DNA from: Pseudomonadota bacterium
GTDB lineage: Bacteria > Pseudomonadota > Alphaproteobacteria > Sphingomonadales > Sphingomonadaceae
Assembly: GCA_020160755.1 (NCBI GenBank)
Contig: JAIUPN010000008.1
Location: 1-64,000 of the forward strand
Length of the DNA stretch: 64,000 bases
Direction: 5' to 3'
The translations under genes were made by a program, and so were the position numbers. How positions within the stretch are numbered: position 1 is the first letter of the stretch; the number at the start of each line of letters is the position of its first letter. The notes beneath the pieces were generated by a model, which saw nothing but the letters and a program-made list of their open reading frames with translations, was not told the DNA's origin and ran no database searches. Below are positions 16,380-26,162 of this stretch, piece after piece.

Positions 16380-17492
16380 ATGACCAAGGCCCCTGCCCTG
16401 CTGCCCGAAGGGCTGCGCGATCGCCTCCCCCGACAGGCGGAGGCCGCGTCGCGCGTCACCCGCGCGCTCGTCGATGCGATGCGCGCGCATGGCTATGGCC
16501 GCGTGTCGCCGCCGCTCGCCGAGTTCCGCGAGACGCTGGGCGGCGACGACGATCGCTCCTCGCGCGACCTCCTCCGCTTCACCGATCCGGTGTCGCAGCG
16601 CACGCTGGCGCTGCGCCCCGACATCACGCGGCAGGTCGGGCGCATCGCGACATCGCTGCTTGCCAAGGCGCCGCGCCCGCTGCGCCTCTGCTATGCCGGT
16701 CAGGTGGTGAAGCTGCGCGCGAGCCAGCTCCGCCCCGCACGCGAGATGCTGCAGGTCGGCGCCGAACTGATCGGCAGCGACGGCGTCGCCGCGGCACGCG
16801 AGATCGTCAGCGTCGCGATCGACGCACTCGAAGCCGCCGGAATCGGCCCCGTTACGATCGACTTCACCCTGCCCGACGTCGTCGACCTGCTTGCGAACGG
16901 CCCCCTGCCCGTCGATACCGATATTCAGCAATTGCGCGACGAACTCGACGCCAAAGATGCCGGCGCACTGACGCGTATCGGCGCCGCCGCCTATCTGCCC
17001 TTGCTTCGCGCCACCGGCCCCTTCGATCAGGCCATTGCCGATTTGCGCGCATTCGATACGACCGGCGTCCTTGCTACGCGCATCGACGCGCTCGAAGCCA
17101 TCGCGGCACCCATTCGCGATCGCGTGACGCTGACGCTCGACCCGACCGAGCGCCACGGCTTTGCCTATCAAAGCTGGTTCGGTTTCCAGATTTTCGTTCC
17201 GGGGCAAGGCGACGCGGTGGGCCGCGGCGGCGGCTATTCGATCCCCGTCGGCGAGCAGGAAGAATCGGCCGTCGGCTTCTCGCTCTATCCCGATCCGCTG
17301 ATCGACGCCGGGCTTGGCGCCGAAGACGACGCCGACCGCCGCATCTTCCTGCCGCTCGGCCACGACCCCGCGCTCGCCGCGAGCCTGCGCGCCGACGACT
17401 GGCAGACGGTCGCGGCGCTGTCCGAAAGCGACGATGCCCGTGCACTCGGCTGCGGGTTCATTCTCGGCCCCGACGGGCCGGTCGAAGCCTAA
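16380..17492 (+). CDS. hisZ: ATP phosphoribosyltransferase regulatory subunit
   Basis: A 370-residue class II aminoacyl-tRNA-synthetase-like protein lacking a HisRS anticodon domain. It has the N-terminal PEGLRDRLP motif, a motif-2-like region (RDLLRFTDPVSQRTLALRPDITRQVGRIA) and YAGQVV. In species with a short HisG, HisZ joins HisG to form the first enzyme of histidine synthesis. No hisG lies in the window. The start is the ATG at 16380, 53 nt after serA. The stop shares CTAA with the opposing gene (4-nt convergent overlap). Confidence 0.9.
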   Translation: MTKAPALLPEGLRDRLPRQAEAASRVTRALVDAMRAHGYGRVSPPLAEFRETLGGDDDRSSRDLLRFTDPVSQRTLALRPDITRQVGRIATSLLAKAPRPLRLCYAGQVVKLRASQLRPAREMLQVGAELIGSDGVAAAREIVSVAIDALEAAGIGPVTIDFTLPDVVDLLANGPLPVDTDIQQLRDELDAKDAGALTRIGAAAYLPLLRATGPFDQAIADLRAFDTTGVLATRIDALEAIAAPIRDRVTLTLDPTERHGFAYQSWFGFQIFVPGQGDAVGRGGGYSIPVGEQEESAVGFSLYPDPLIDAGLGAEDDADRRIFLPLGHDPALAASLRADDWQTVAALSESDDARALGCGFILGPDGPVEA

Positions 17493-17875
17493 AAGTCCGA
17501 TACGCCGAAGCGCGGGATTCCCTGGTTGACCCCGGGCGGGTCGAGCACGGTCACGTCCAGTTCGACCGGTTCGCCGATCCAGTGCGCCAGCGTCGTATGA
17601 TCGGCGAGATCATCGTCGGTCAGCGGATGCACCAGCGCGCGGAGCCCCGTCGCCTCGATCATCGCGACCACCGCCGGTACCGCAGCACCCAGAAAATGCA
17701 CCTCATATTGCGCAATCGGATGCGGCCCCGCCGCCCCGTCGGTTATCTCACCGACGAACAGGATCGCGGGATCGGTGCCGAACGCATCGCGCAGCGCGGC
17801 CGCAGCGGGCCGCTCTGCGGGATCACAATAGATATGGGCGTGATAGGGGGCGTCGGGATTTGCCATACCCGGCAT
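17489..17875 (-). CDS. DOPA 4,5-dioxygenase family protein
   Basis: A 128-residue small protein matching the DOPA 4,5-dioxygenase family. It has the YHAHIYCD start, GPHPIAQYEVHF and the VHPLTDDDLADHTTLAHWIG block, with several conserved His residues that would hold a metal. Fungal and plant-associated relatives open the ring of DOPA; the bacterial homologues are mostly untested, so the substrate is open. Start ATG 17875, or ATG 17866 three codons on. It overlaps hisZ by 4 nt at the stop codons. Confidence 0.85.
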   Translation of the reverse strand: MPGMANPDAPYHAHIYCDPAERPAAAALRDAFGTDPAILFVGEITDGAAGPHPIAQYEVHFLGAAVPAVVAMIEATGLRALVHPLTDDDLADHTTLAHWIGEPVELDVTVLDPPGVNQGIPRFGVSDF

Positions 17876-17887
17876 CTAGCGTAGTCG

Positions 17888-18832
17888 TCAGCGCGCGAAC
17901 ACCCGTTTCAGCCAGGAATCGACCGTCGCGGTCGGTGCATAGGTCGGATCGCCAAGGCGTCGGTTGATCTCGGCATGACCCTGCATACCCTCACCGGGGA
18001 AGCTGCCGCGTTCGACCCGGCTTCCCCCGGCCGTCAGTGCCTTGTCGAGCGCTTCGGCCTGCCGCACGCCGTCGGGGCGCTGGACATAAAGGAGCAGAAA
18101 CTGCGGCGCGTTCGGGGCCGCCGCCTGCAAGGTCGGCGACAGCATTTTCTGCCGCACCGGATCGTTGCCGAACGTCTGCTTGTAGGTTGCCTGCATGATC
18201 GGCGGCCCGTCCTTCATCTGGGCTGGCACATCATAGGCCGCGCCATCGATCGGGATCACGCCCGCGATATCGGCGAAGCCCAGTCCCGCCCCGCGCAGAT
18301 AGCGCTCGTCGGTCCCCACGATCGCGACCAGATGCGCGCCCGCGCTATGGCCCATAATCACGATCCGTCGCCGATCGATACCGAGGTTGTTCGCGCGATC
18401 GATCAGTGCCCTGACCGCCATCGCGACATCGGCCGCTTGCTCTTCGACCGTCGCATCGGGAACGAGGCGATAGTTGATCGACGCAAAGGCATAGCCTTCG
18501 CCCGTATAGTGAACCGGCTTGAACGGCCCGGTCGCGTTATCCTTGCTGCCGCGCTTCCAGCCTCCGCCGTGTACGAAAACGACGAGCGGCGCCGGCGCCT
18601 TCCTGTCCTTTGCGCGCCACATATCGAGGTTTTGCAGCGTGTTGCTGCCATAGGAAATCGTCTCGCTGCCCTGCGCCTTGGGGCCGTCGTCGGCCCCCAT
18701 GCGTTCGGCGAGGCGCTCGCGCAGCCGGTCGCGCAGCTTCTCGCGCGCGTCGGCGAAGGGCGCCGGTACCGTCACACTCGCGACCGCGAAGGCGGCTACT
18801 ATCGCATATCCAAAGCAGTTCCGTTTCGTCAT
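17888..18832 (-). CDS. Exported alpha/beta hydrolase (BD-FAE/esterase-like)
   Basis: A 314-residue protein with a signal peptide (MTKRNCFGYAIVAAF..., cleavage near ADA) followed by a charged Arg-rich stretch, then an alpha/beta hydrolase fold. The oxyanion HGGG motif (VVFVHGGGWKRGS), the nucleophile elbow GHSAGAHL and a C-terminal Gln-Gly-His (MQGHAEIN) are visible, typical of HSL/kynurenine-formamidase-like esterases. It should act in the periplasm on an unknown ester. I chose the ATG at 18832 with GGAG upstream; a much longer in-frame extension is the antisense shadow of purA. Confidence 0.85.
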   Translation of the reverse strand: MTKRNCFGYAIVAAFAVASVTVPAPFADAREKLRDRLRERLAERMGADDGPKAQGSETISYGSNTLQNLDMWRAKDRKAPAPLVVFVHGGGWKRGSKDNATGPFKPVHYTGEGYAFASINYRLVPDATVEEQAADVAMAVRALIDRANNLGIDRRRIVIMGHSAGAHLVAIVGTDERYLRGAGLGFADIAGVIPIDGAAYDVPAQMKDGPPIMQATYKQTFGNDPVRQKMLSPTLQAAAPNAPQFLLLYVQRPDGVRQAEALDKALTAGGSRVERGSFPGEGMQGHAEINRRLGDPTYAPTATVDSWLKRVFAR

Positions 18833-18967
18833 GGCGCGTCTCCGCTGTCCCGGCGGTGCCGTTCTCGGCGGCAAATGTCGCAAAATCATCCCGCTTTGGG
18901 TTGCCTCTCCGGCCAAATCCGCTAAGGCCGCGCCGGGCCAAATGGCCCCGTTCAGCAGGACAGCATC

Positions 18968-20257
18968 ATGGCAAATGTTACCGTCATCGGGTCGCAATGG
19001 GGCGACGAGGGCAAGGGCAAGATCGTCGACTGGCTCGCCAGCCGCGCCGATGCCGTGGTCCGCTTCCAGGGCGGTCACAACGCCGGCCATACGCTCGTCG
19101 TCGGCGAGCAGGTCTACAAGCTGTCGTTGCTTCCGTCGGGCATCGTCACCGGCACGCTGTCGATCATCGGCAACGGCGTCGTGCTCGACCCGTGGGCGCT
19201 GCGCGACGAGATCGCCAAGCTGCGCGGCCAGGGCGTCGCCATCAATCCCGAGAATTTCGCGATCGCCGACAATTGCGCGCTGATCCTCCCCTTCCACCGC
19301 GACCTCGACGCGCTGCGCGAAACCGCGGCGGGCGCGGGCAAGATCGGCACCACCGGGCGCGGTATCGGCCCCGCCTATGAGGACAAGGTCGGCCGCCGGG
19401 CGATCCGCGTCTGCGACCTTGCGCATCTCGACAAGCTCGAGCCGCAGCTCGACCGCCTGACCGCGCACCACGACGCGCTGCGCGCTGGTTTCGGCGAACC
19501 GCCGATCGACCGCGAACGGCTGATCGCCGACCTTCGCGAAATCGCCGACTATGTGCTCGAATATGCGCAGCCCGTCTGGAAGCGCCTGAAGAAGGTCCGC
19601 AAGGCGGGCGCGCGCATCCTGTTCGAGGGTGCACAGGGCGTGCTGCTCGACGTCGATCACGGCACCTATCCCTTCGTCACCAGCTCGAACACCGTCAGCG
19701 GCACCGCGGCGTCGGGTTCGGGCCTCGGCCCCTCGGCGGTCGGCTTCGTGCTCGGTATCGCCAAGGCCTATACGACGCGCGTCGGCAGCGGCCCCTTCCC
19801 GACCGAGCTGGAGGACGAGATCGGCCAGAAACTGGGCGAACGCGGGCATGAATTCGGCACGGTCACCGGGCGCAAGCGCCGCTGCGGCTGGTTCGACGCG
19901 GTGCTCGTGCGCCAGAGCTGCGCCGTATCGGGCGTCACCGGCATCGCGCTGACCAAGCTCGACGTGCTCGACGGCTTCGACACGATCCGCATCTGCACCG
20001 GCTATCGTCTGCGCGGCAAGATTCTCGACTATTTCCCCGCCCACTCTGCCGATCAGGCCGAGGTCGAGCCGATTTACGAGGAAATGGACGGCTGGCAGGA
20101 AACGACCGCCGGCGCGCGCAGCTATGCCGACCTGCCCGCACAGGCGATCAAATATATCCAGCGCGTGCAGGAACTGATCGAAACCCCGATCGCGCTCGTG
20201 TCGACGAGCCCCGAGCGCGAGGACACGATCCTGATCCGCGATCCGTTCAGCGACTGA
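18968..20257 (+). CDS. purA: Adenylosuccinate synthetase
   Basis: A 429-residue GTP-dependent enzyme joining IMP and aspartate on the way to AMP. Visible motifs: [16 protein letters not shown] (GTP and IMP site, catalytic Asp), [45 protein letters not shown] and [11 protein letters not shown]. Length is normal. It is transcribed divergently from the hydrolase across 135 nt. Its last 11 nt overlap the end of the opposing dehalogenase gene. The serA-hisZ-purA order suggests an ancestral operon now interrupted by two reverse genes. Confidence 0.97.
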   Translation: MANVTVIGSQWGDEGKGKIVDWLASRADAVVRFQGGHNAGHTLVVGEQVYKLSLLPSGIVTGTLSIIGNGVVLDPWALRDEIAKLRGQGVAINPENFAIADNCALILPFHRDLDALRETAAGAGKIGTTGRGIGPAYEDKVGRRAIRVCDLAHLDKLEPQLDRLTAHHDALRAGFGEPPIDRERLIADLREIADYVLEYAQPVWKRLKKVRKAGARILFEGAQGVLLDVDHGTYPFVTSSNTVSGTAASGSGLGPSAVGFVLGIAKAYTTRVGSGPFPTELEDEIGQKLGERGHEFGTVTGRKRRCGWFDAVLVRQSCAVSGVTGIALTKLDVLDGFDTIRICTGYRLRGKILDYFPAHSADQAEVEPIYEEMDGWQETTAGARSYADLPAQAIKYIQRVQELIETPIALVSTSPEREDTILIRDPFSD

Positions 20258-21134
20258 CGGCGGCGACGTCGCGGATCGCCGCGACGAAGCCTGCCGGGTC
20301 ATCCTCCTGAATGAAATGCCCGCCCTTTAGCGTGCGGTGCGCAATGCCGCGCGTCCCCGGAACGCGCGCGGTGAACAGCGCATCGCCGCCGCGGGTGATC
20401 GGATCGCCGTCGGAGAAGCAGCAGAGGAACGGCTTGCCGAACGACTCCAGCGCCGCCCATGCGCGTTTCTGGTCGGGCACCGCGACATTGTCGCCGAGCG
20501 GCACCAACGAGGGATAGACGCGCGCGGCGACCTTTGACGCGCGCGTCGGAAAGGGGGCGTCATAGGCCGCGATCTCGTCGGCGCCGAGCGCGCGTTTCGT
20601 CCCCGCCTTGACGATCTTGCCAATCGGAAAGACCGGGCTGTAGCGCGAGAAGGCCCGCCAGATGGCAAAGGCGCGCGGCGCGGGCTGGCCTTCGGGCAGG
20701 CCACCGTTCGACAGCGCGACCCCGGCGAACCGTTCGGGCATTTCGGCGACGAGCCGCAGGCCGATCAGCGATCCCCAATCCTGACACGCAAGGATCATGT
20801 TCCTAAGGTCGAGGGCCTCGATCCACTGGCGCATCCACGCGACCTGCGCGGCATAGCTGTAGGCGCCGCGATCGAGCGGCTTGTCCGACCGGCCGAAACC
20901 GATGAGATCGGGCGCGACGACGCGAAAGCCTGCCGCCGCTGCCGGGCCGATCATGTGGCGGTACAGATAGCACCAGGTCGGCTCGCCGTGCAGCATCAGT
21001 ACCGGCTGCGCGGTGCGCTCGCCCTCGTCGACGTAATGGACACGAAGCCCGCCTGCGATTTCCAGATAGTTCGGCGCATAAGGCCAGTCGGGCAGCGCGG
21101 CAAAGCGCGCATCCGGTGTGCGGTAATTGGTCAT
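20247..21134 (-). CDS. Haloalkane dehalogenase-like alpha/beta hydrolase
   Basis: A 295-residue protein with the full haloalkane dehalogenase pattern: [14 protein letters not shown] (E51 and W54), nucleophile D119 with halide-binding W120 in [10 protein letters not shown], a cap domain (~145-215), acid D244 in SDGDPIT after strand 7, and base H273 in GGHFIQED. The HGEP-CQDW pattern and the acid after strand 7 fit subfamily I (DhlA/DhmA-like). The chemistry would be hydrolytic release of halide from alkyl halides, but natural substrates of such genes are usually unknown. Single gene. Confidence 0.85.
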   Translation of the reverse strand: MTNYRTPDARFAALPDWPYAPNYLEIAGGLRVHYVDEGERTAQPVLMLHGEPTWCYLYRHMIGPAAAAGFRVVAPDLIGFGRSDKPLDRGAYSYAAQVAWMRQWIEALDLRNMILACQDWGSLIGLRLVAEMPERFAGVALSNGGLPEGQPAPRAFAIWRAFSRYSPVFPIGKIVKAGTKRALGADEIAAYDAPFPTRASKVAARVYPSLVPLGDNVAVPDQKRAWAALESFGKPFLCCFSDGDPITRGGDALFTARVPGTRGIAHRTLKGGHFIQEDDPAGFVAAIRDVAAVSR

Positions 21135-21222
21135 GATGTCGATCCCCCCGGCGCCACCTTAACCGACACCGCTGCACTGGCAACCACTTGCCGGACAGCA
21201 TCAAAACCGTCAGGATCGCCCG

Positions 21223-21723
21223 ATGCGTTCCTGCATCCTCTCCGCCTGCCTGCTGCTTGGTGCATGCGGCACCGCCAGTTCGCAGCCGGCGCTGCCCGCG
21301 GGGACCAAGGTCGATCGCCTGCTTGTCGACAAGAGCGACCGGGTACTGATCGCCTTTGCCGGAAACCGCGAGGTCGTGCGCTATACGGGCATCCGCTTCG
21401 GCGACGCGCCGACGGGGCACAAGCAGTTCGAGGGCGACGAGCGCACGCCGGAGGGGCGCTACACGATCAACGGGCGCAATCCCGCGAGCGCCTATCACCT
21501 GTCGCTGCGCATCTCCTACCCCAATGCCGCCGACCGCGCTTATGCCAAGGCCAGGGGCCGTTCACCCGGCGGCGACATCTTCATCCATGGCCAGCCGAAC
21601 GCCTGGCCCGGCCCCGCCATCGCGCACGACTGGACCGATGGCTGTATCGCGCTATCGAACGCCGAGATAAAGCAGCTGTGGGACATCGTTCCCGACGGCA
21701 TCCCGATCACCATCCGACCCTAG
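21223..21723 (+). CDS. L,D-transpeptidase (YkuD) lipoprotein
   Basis: A 166-residue predicted lipoprotein (lipobox LGAC, C15). A YkuD domain spans most of the mature part: TPEGRYTINGRNP, DIFIHGQPNAWP (catalytic His) and DWTDGCIALSN, where Cys is the nucleophile of the family's HxGx-S/T-x-G-C motif. Such enzymes cross-link peptidoglycan or attach proteins to it; small ones like this can also be regulators of septal or lipoprotein anchoring. It is 9 nt upstream of the flavin reductase gene in the same direction. Confidence 0.9.
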   Translation: MRSCILSACLLLGACGTASSQPALPAGTKVDRLLVDKSDRVLIAFAGNREVVRYTGIRFGDAPTGHKQFEGDERTPEGRYTINGRNPASAYHLSLRISYPNAADRAYAKARGRSPGGDIFIHGQPNAWPGPAIAHDWTDGCIALSNAEIKQLWDIVPDGIPITIRP

Positions 21724-21732
21724 GACCCCGCC

Positions 21733-22323
21733 ATGCCCCGCCATATCCTCGTTTTCTACGGCAGCTATCGTCGCGACCGGCAGGGCATCAAGCTCGCACG
21801 CTGGATCGTCGAGGCGCTGAACGCCCGCGGCGACAGTGCCGAACTGATCGACGCAAAGGCCATTGACCTGCCGATGCTCGACCGCCGGTTCAGCGATTAT
21901 GCGCCGGGCGAGGCGCCCGCCGCGATGGCCGAACTCGCCGCGAAGATCGCCGCCGCCGATGGCTATGTCTTCGTCACCGGCGAGTATAATGGCGGGCTCC
22001 AGCCGGGTCTCAAGAATCTCGTCGACCATTATCTCGACGGCTTCGCGTGGCGCCCCGCCGCGATCGCTTCCTATTCGGCTGGTCCGTTCGCCGGGGTCCG
22101 CTCGGCGACGGCATGGCGCACGACGCTCGGCGCGATGGGCATGATCGTCACCTCGACCCCGCTCGGCCTTGCCCGCATCGGCGGCGCTTTCGATGCCGAC
22201 GGCAATCCCGCGGGCGAGGACGGCACGCGGATCGCGCGCGCCTTCCCGCGCTTTGCCGACGATCTCGGCTGGTGGATCGACGCCGCCAACGCGCAGCGCG
22301 CGGCGCAGGCCCCGCCCTTCTAG
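21733..22323 (+). CDS. NADPH-dependent FMN reductase family protein
   Basis: A 196-residue flavodoxin-like protein. The FMN phosphate loop is at the N-terminus (VFYGSYRRDRQGIKLARWI), followed by VTGEYNGGLQPGLKNLVDH, the usual P/E-Y-N-G-G motif of the family. It probably reduces quinones, azo compounds or other acceptors; the substrate is unknown. It likely forms an operon with the L,D-transpeptidase just upstream. Its stop codon shares CTAG with the opposing MFS gene (4-nt convergent overlap). Confidence 0.88.
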   Translation: MPRHILVFYGSYRRDRQGIKLARWIVEALNARGDSAELIDAKAIDLPMLDRRFSDYAPGEAPAAMAELAAKIAAADGYVFVTGEYNGGLQPGLKNLVDHYLDGFAWRPAAIASYSAGPFAGVRSATAWRTTLGAMGMIVTSTPLGLARIGGAFDADGNPAGEDGTRIARAFPRFADDLGWWIDAANAQRAAQAPPF

Positions 22324-23633
22324 CCCGATTTAAGCTCGGCTTTCAGCCGCAGGCTCGCACGCCAGAAGAAGAATGCGGGGATGAGGCCCAGCCAGGCCGC
22401 GCCATAGAGCACCCAGCGCACACTTTCCTGCCCGGCGAGCGGCTGGAGCGCATCGGACAGCACCCCGAACAGGAACGGCCCCAGCCCGAGCCCGATCAGA
22501 TTCTGCCCGAACAGCATGATCGACGCCGCGACGGCGCGCGCGCGCGGCTGGACCAGCCCCTGCACGCAGCCATAGGCGGGACCGTAATAGGCTGCGTTGA
22601 GCATCGTCGGCAGGACGAGCAGCGCGACCGCGACCCGCCAATCCTCCGTCAGATAGCCGAGGAACAGCACCGGCGCGGCGACCGCCATGCCATAGGCGGG
22701 AAAGGTCAGAATGTGCCGTTTGTCGCGCGCGCCGAATTTATCGGCGAGCTTGCCGCCTAGCCATGTGCCAGCCACGCCAGCCAGCCCGAGCACAACCGCC
22801 ATCGACAGCCCCGCCTCGGTCGTCGAGAGGCCGTGGCTGCGGATGAAGAAGCTGATCGTCCACAGCCCCTTGCCGTAACCGAGGAAGGCGGTAACCGACG
22901 CCGCGATCAGGATATAGACGAAGGCGCGCGATGCGAAGATTTCGCGCATCGCCTCTCCCGTCGACAGCGGCACCGTCGCCGCCGCTGCCGCCGCGGCTTC
23001 GGCGGTCCGGCTGTGCCGCGGCTCGCGCATCACGAACAGAACGACGAGCGCGAGCAGCAATCCCGGCAAGCCGACGAGCATCAGCGCGACGCGCCATCCG
23101 TAGAGATCGTTGACGATACCGCCGATGATCAGCCCGAGCAGCGACCCGATCGGCACGCCGAGCCCGTAAAAGGCGATCGCCGATGAGCGTTTCTCCGGGG
23201 CTACGCTGTCCGAAATCAGCGAGTGCGCCGCGGGTGTGCAGCCCGCTTCGCCAACGCCGACGCCGATCCGCGCAAAGAGCAGCTGGACGAAATTCTGCGC
23301 CAGCCCGCACACCGCGGTCATCGCCGACCAGATGGCGAGCGCGAGCGAGATGAGGCGAACGCGGTTCGTCCCCTCCTTGTCTGCATAGCGCGCGATCGGG
23401 ATGCCGAGCAAAGCATAGAAGACCGCAAAGGCCGGCCCCGCGAGCAGGCCCAGCTCGGTATCCGAAAGCCCCAGATCGGCCTTGATCGGTTCGGCGAGGA
23501 TGTTGACGATCTGCCGGTCGAGGAAGTTGAAGATATAGACGATCAGCAGGATCCACAGCATCGTCCGCGTTTGCGCGGACACGCCGGTGGCCGGTGAGGC
23601 GATGCCCTGCGACAAGGCAGCTTTATCGGTCAT
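22320..23633 (-). CDS. MFS transporter (spinster-like subgroup)
   Basis: A 437-residue permease with 12 predicted membrane helices. FLDRQIVNILAEPIKADLGLSD in helix 1 and ARYADKEGTNR in the 2-3 loop are typical of the spinster-like MFS group abundant in sphingomonads. The second half has GGKLADKFGARDKR. Substrate is unknown; relatives sit beside catabolic genes. I chose the ATG at 23633 (GGGAG upstream) and not the upstream ATG. It is divergent from the exported amidase, and both may serve one uptake/hydrolysis route. Confidence 0.85.
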   Translation of the reverse strand: MTDKAALSQGIASPATGVSAQTRTMLWILLIVYIFNFLDRQIVNILAEPIKADLGLSDTELGLLAGPAFAVFYALLGIPIARYADKEGTNRVRLISLALAIWSAMTAVCGLAQNFVQLLFARIGVGVGEAGCTPAAHSLISDSVAPEKRSSAIAFYGLGVPIGSLLGLIIGGIVNDLYGWRVALMLVGLPGLLLALVVLFVMREPRHSRTAEAAAAAAATVPLSTGEAMREIFASRAFVYILIAASVTAFLGYGKGLWTISFFIRSHGLSTTEAGLSMAVVLGLAGVAGTWLGGKLADKFGARDKRHILTFPAYGMAVAAPVLFLGYLTEDWRVAVALLVLPTMLNAAYYGPAYGCVQGLVQPRARAVAASIMLFGQNLIGLGLGPFLFGVLSDALQPLAGQESVRWVLYGAAWLGLIPAFFFWRASLRLKAELKSG

Positions 23634-23743
23634 TTTTATCTCCCGCCGCCATCGGAGCAACCCGAAGGGGCGGAGTCAACGCTATTGCGGCGCTTCGAAA
23701 ATGCCCGCTTGCAATTGCCGCTACGGCTGCCAGCCTGCGGTCC

Positions 23744-25318
23744 ATGCAAAAATTTTCGCTGCTCGCTGCTTCTGCCCTGCTCGCGATCGCCCCGGCCGCC
23801 GCGATGCCGCCACCGCTTCCCGAGGTCGAGGGCAAGGACGCCGCGACGCTGCAGGACGAAATGACGGCCCGACGGATCAATAGCGACGTCATCGCCGCCA
23901 CCTATCTTGAGCGCATCCGCCGGCTCGATGATGATGGGCCGAAACTGGATGCGGTGATCGCCACCTCGCCCGACGCGACAAGCCGGGCCTTCGATCTCGA
24001 TCAGGAACGCCGGGCGGGGCGTGTGCGGGGAGCTCTCCATGGCATCCCCATTTTGCTCAAGGACAATATCGAGGCGGCCGGGCCGCTTCCCACGACCGCC
24101 GGCTCGCTCGCGCTGAAGGACAATGTGACGGGCCGCGACGCACCGCTCGTCGCGCGACTGCGCGATGCCGGCGCGATCATCTTCGGCAAGACGAACCTCA
24201 GCGAATGGGCGAACATCCGGTCGGACAATTCGACGAGCGGGTGGAGCGCTGTCGGCGGGCTGACGAAGAATCCGCATTCGCTCGATCGCAACAGCTGTGG
24301 CTCGTCGTCGGGCAGCGCCGCGGCGGTCGCCGCCAGCCTCGCGCCGCTCGCGATCGGCACCGAAACCGACGGCTCGATCACCTGCCCCGCCGGGGTCAAC
24401 GGGATCGTCGGCTTCAAGCCGACGGTGGGCCTCGTCAGCCGCACACATATCGTCCCGATCAGCCACAGTCAGGACACCGCGGGACCGATGACGCTGACCG
24501 TCCGCGACGCCGCCGCAGTGATGAACGTGATCGCGGGCAGCGATCCCGCCGACCCCGCGACCGCCGAAGCCGATGCGCGCAAGACCGACTATGCCGCCGC
24601 GCTGTCGCCGGGCGCGCTGAAGGGCAAACGCATCGGGGTGATGCGCGACCGTGTCGGCGACCGCGCCGATGTTGCGGCGCTGTTCGACGCCGCGCTCAGG
24701 CAGATGGCAGGGCTGGGCGCGACGCTGGTCGAGATTCCCGACAGCCGGAAAGGCAGTGAGGGGCTTGGTGCCGCCGAGTTCGAAATATTGCTCACCGAAC
24801 TCAAGGCCGACATGGCCGCCTGGCTCGGCACCCTGCCGAACGCGAACGCGCCGAAGTCGCTGGCCGACCTCATCGCCTTCAACAAGGCGAATCCCGCAGA
24901 GCTGAAATGGTTTGACCAGTCGCTGTTCGAGATGGCCGAAAACAAGGGCGGGCTCGACAGCCCCGCCTATCTGGCCGCGCGCGAAAAGGCGGCCCGGCTC
25001 GCCGGCCCCGAGGGTATCGACCGGTTGCTGAAAACCCATGAGGTCGACCTGCTCGTCGGGGTCACCAACGGCCCCGCCTGGATCAGCGACCTTGCCAGGG
25101 GCGATAGTTATAACAGCCCCGGCACCAGCCAGCTTCCCGCCGTTGCCGGCTATCCGCACCTGACGGTGCCGATGGGCGCGGTGGAAGGGCTGCCGATCGG
25201 CATCTCGTTCATCGGCACCAAATGGAGCGACGCCGACGTGCTGGCGGCGGGCTATGCCTATGAGCAGGCGAGCAAGAAGCGGGTTACGCCAACGTATCGG
25301 ACCGGCGTCGCGCCCTGA
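23744..25318 (+). CDS. Exported amidase (amidase signature family)
   Basis: A 524-residue amidase with an N-terminal signal peptide (residues 1-20, AIAPAAA), so it should work in the periplasm, unlike GatA. The Ser-cisSer-Lys triad is present: Lys106 in GIPILLKDNI, cis-Ser in SCGSSSGSAAAVAA (~188) and nucleophile Ser211 in TETDGSITCPA. The substrate is an unknown amide or peptide amide. The gene is divergent from the MFS transporter across 110 nt. It converges on the next gene with only 3 nt between stop codons. Confidence 0.92.
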   Translation: MQKFSLLAASALLAIAPAAAMPPPLPEVEGKDAATLQDEMTARRINSDVIAATYLERIRRLDDDGPKLDAVIATSPDATSRAFDLDQERRAGRVRGALHGIPILLKDNIEAAGPLPTTAGSLALKDNVTGRDAPLVARLRDAGAIIFGKTNLSEWANIRSDNSTSGWSAVGGLTKNPHSLDRNSCGSSSGSAAAVAASLAPLAIGTETDGSITCPAGVNGIVGFKPTVGLVSRTHIVPISHSQDTAGPMTLTVRDAAAVMNVIAGSDPADPATAEADARKTDYAAALSPGALKGKRIGVMRDRVGDRADVAALFDAALRQMAGLGATLVEIPDSRKGSEGLGAAEFEILLTELKADMAAWLGTLPNANAPKSLADLIAFNKANPAELKWFDQSLFEMAENKGGLDSPAYLAAREKAARLAGPEGIDRLLKTHEVDLLVGVTNGPAWISDLARGDSYNSPGTSQLPAVAGYPHLTVPMGAVEGLPIGISFIGTKWSDADVLAAGYAYEQASKKRVTPTYRTGVAP

Positions 25319-25321
25319 CCC

Positions 25322-26077
25322 TTATGCCGGTTTTTTGAACCGCATCATGAAGCGGTCGGTCTTGCCGCGGATCGCGGGGTCGAACACATTCTTGCTGTGA
25401 TCGTCCGCCGCGATGCGAAGCGCATCGCTGTCGCCGTCGAAAACGAAGCCCGCGCGCTCCATGTCTGCGCGCACTTTCGCGGGATCGATGCGGTGCAGTT
25501 TTTCGACGAGCTCACGCGTGTCGCCCGCGGGGCCGACATGATCGACGACGATCACCGATCCCCCCGGCCGCACCGCGCCGAACCAGTTCGCCACCATCGC
25601 ATCGACATCGACGCGCGGAAATTCGAACTTCTCGCTCTGCCAATAAAGATCATGATAGACGAGGTGGGTGAAGATCATGTCGACGCTTTTCGGCGCCAGC
25701 ATGATCGTGTTTACCGGCCGGACCATCGGCGCCATGTTCGGATAGGCCTTGGCGATCGTCGCCCAGGTTTCCGCCTTGTGGAACCGCGGCGGGTTCATCG
25801 GGATCACCGTGCCTTTGGGTCCGACGAGATCGGCGAGCATTTCGCTGTAATAGCCATTGCCCGCGAGCAGATCGGCGACGGTCGACCCACGCTTCACCTG
25901 CGCAAAGGCGAGCACGTCGGCGGGATGGCGCCCTTCGTCGAGCTTGCGGTTTTCGGCGAGGCGACTTTTGTCGGCAACCGCGGTCGCGACCGCCTTGTCG
26001 GGCGCGGCGGCTGCCGCGGGTACGGTCAGCAAAAGGGCCGCCCCGAACAGCGGCGTCAGCAATCGATATTTGCTCAA
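25322..26077 (-). CDS. Exported methyltransferase-like protein (COG4798 type)
   Basis: A 251-residue protein with a Sec signal peptide (MSKYRLLTPLFGAALLL, cleavage after AAAAA). I chose the TTG at 26077 because GGGGAGAG lies 5 nt upstream and the signal peptide starts right there; upstream ATGs lack this. The rest is a Rossmann methyltransferase fold (VADLLAGNGYYSEMLADLVG, VDHVGPAGD). It matches the predicted exported methyltransferases of COG4798 as I know them. SAM is not known to be available in the periplasm, so it may bind something else or be inactive. Confidence 0.8.
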   Translation of the reverse strand: MSKYRLLTPLFGAALLLTVPAAAAAPDKAVATAVADKSRLAENRKLDEGRHPADVLAFAQVKRGSTVADLLAGNGYYSEMLADLVGPKGTVIPMNPPRFHKAETWATIAKAYPNMAPMVRPVNTIMLAPKSVDMIFTHLVYHDLYWQSEKFEFPRVDVDAMVANWFGAVRPGGSVIVVDHVGPAGDTRELVEKLHRIDPAKVRADMERAGFVFDGDSDALRIAADDHSKNVFDPAIRGKTDRFMMRFKKPA

Positions 26078-26162
26078 GATATCTCTCCCCGGTTTCAGCG
26101 CCATCTGAAACCGCGGATAACGGATCGCCAGCGGCGTTCGACCAGCCGTCGTCGCACGGCGA

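Noticed and set aside
18833..20302. Reverse ORF extending the exported hydrolase to 804 residues
   Set aside because: The extension is antisense to purA; the ATG at 18832 with its signal peptide is the real start.
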